Below, piece after piece: positions 63,423-64,000 of a stretch of DNA of 64,000 nt. Under the pieces are notes generated by a model, which had not been told where the DNA came from, ran no database searches, and was given only the letters and a program-made list of their open reading frames with translations. This DNA comes from Xenorhabdus beddingii. Its GTDB lineage: Bacteria > Pseudomonadota > Gammaproteobacteria > Enterobacterales > Enterobacteriaceae. The translations under genes were made by a program, and so were the position numbers. The DNA lies in the NCBI RefSeq assembly GCF_002127545.1, contig NZ_MUBK01000015.1:1-64000 (forward strand). Direction: 5' to 3'. Within the stretch, counting starts at the first letter, position 1. Each line of letters begins with the position of its first letter.

Positions 63423-64000
<578 letters not shown>

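Overview
The window is chromosomal DNA of an enterobacterium of the Morganellaceae, most likely Xenorhabdus or Photorhabdus. Housekeeping genes read as enterobacterial and keep Escherichia-like neighbourhoods. The accessory genes (VapA-like pair, type VI lipase module, YopJ-family protein, cholesterol-oxidase-like pair, serralysin with inhibitor and type I exporter) fit an insect pathogen. The genus is an inference from gene content; no 16S gene is inside the window.

Layout. 1-322: promoters and leader of an rRNA operon read leftward, with the 16S gene just outside the window. 372-8151: gmhB, the MetJ-regulated metNIQ methionine importer, rcsF, trmO, proS, nlpE and rof. 8343-9423: two VapA-like genes inserted between rof and tilS. 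9987-32382, all on the minus strand: tilS, a DMT transporter, then accA-dnaE-rnhB-lpxB-lpxA-fabZ-lpxD-skp-bamA-rseP-cdsA-uppS-dxr-frr-pyrH-tsf-rpsB. This is the classic envelope, lipid A and translation superoperon.

32767-43341: map, then a type VI module (frameshifted vgrG, DUF4123 adaptor, class 3 lipase effector, lipoprotein immunity candidate and a decayed second lipoprotein gene) wedged between map and glnD-dapD. 43459-47448: an unknown gene, yaeH, then yqcA-truC-yqcC, a CsrB-like regulatory RNA with a UvrY-type box, and syd. 48029-52743: an island between syd and queF with two tandem cholesterol-oxidase-like flavoproteins and a YopJ-family acetyltransferase-like effector. 52839-56011: queF, ppnN and xni.

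56174-64000, minus strand: a serralysin secretion locus. In transcription order it holds a 5'-truncated serralysin, a periplasmic inhibitor, the type I exporter (ABC ATPase, membrane fusion protein, outer-membrane channel), then a leaderless, cysteine-free inhibitor paralogue and a second serralysin with eroded RTX repeats.

Four copies of a palindromic element of about 61 bp are scattered through intergenic sites. The most notable items are the YopJ-family gene with no type III system in view, the two leaderless VapA-like proteins, the divergent inhibitor/protease pair, the vgrG frameshift at a G-run, and the CsrB-like RNA.
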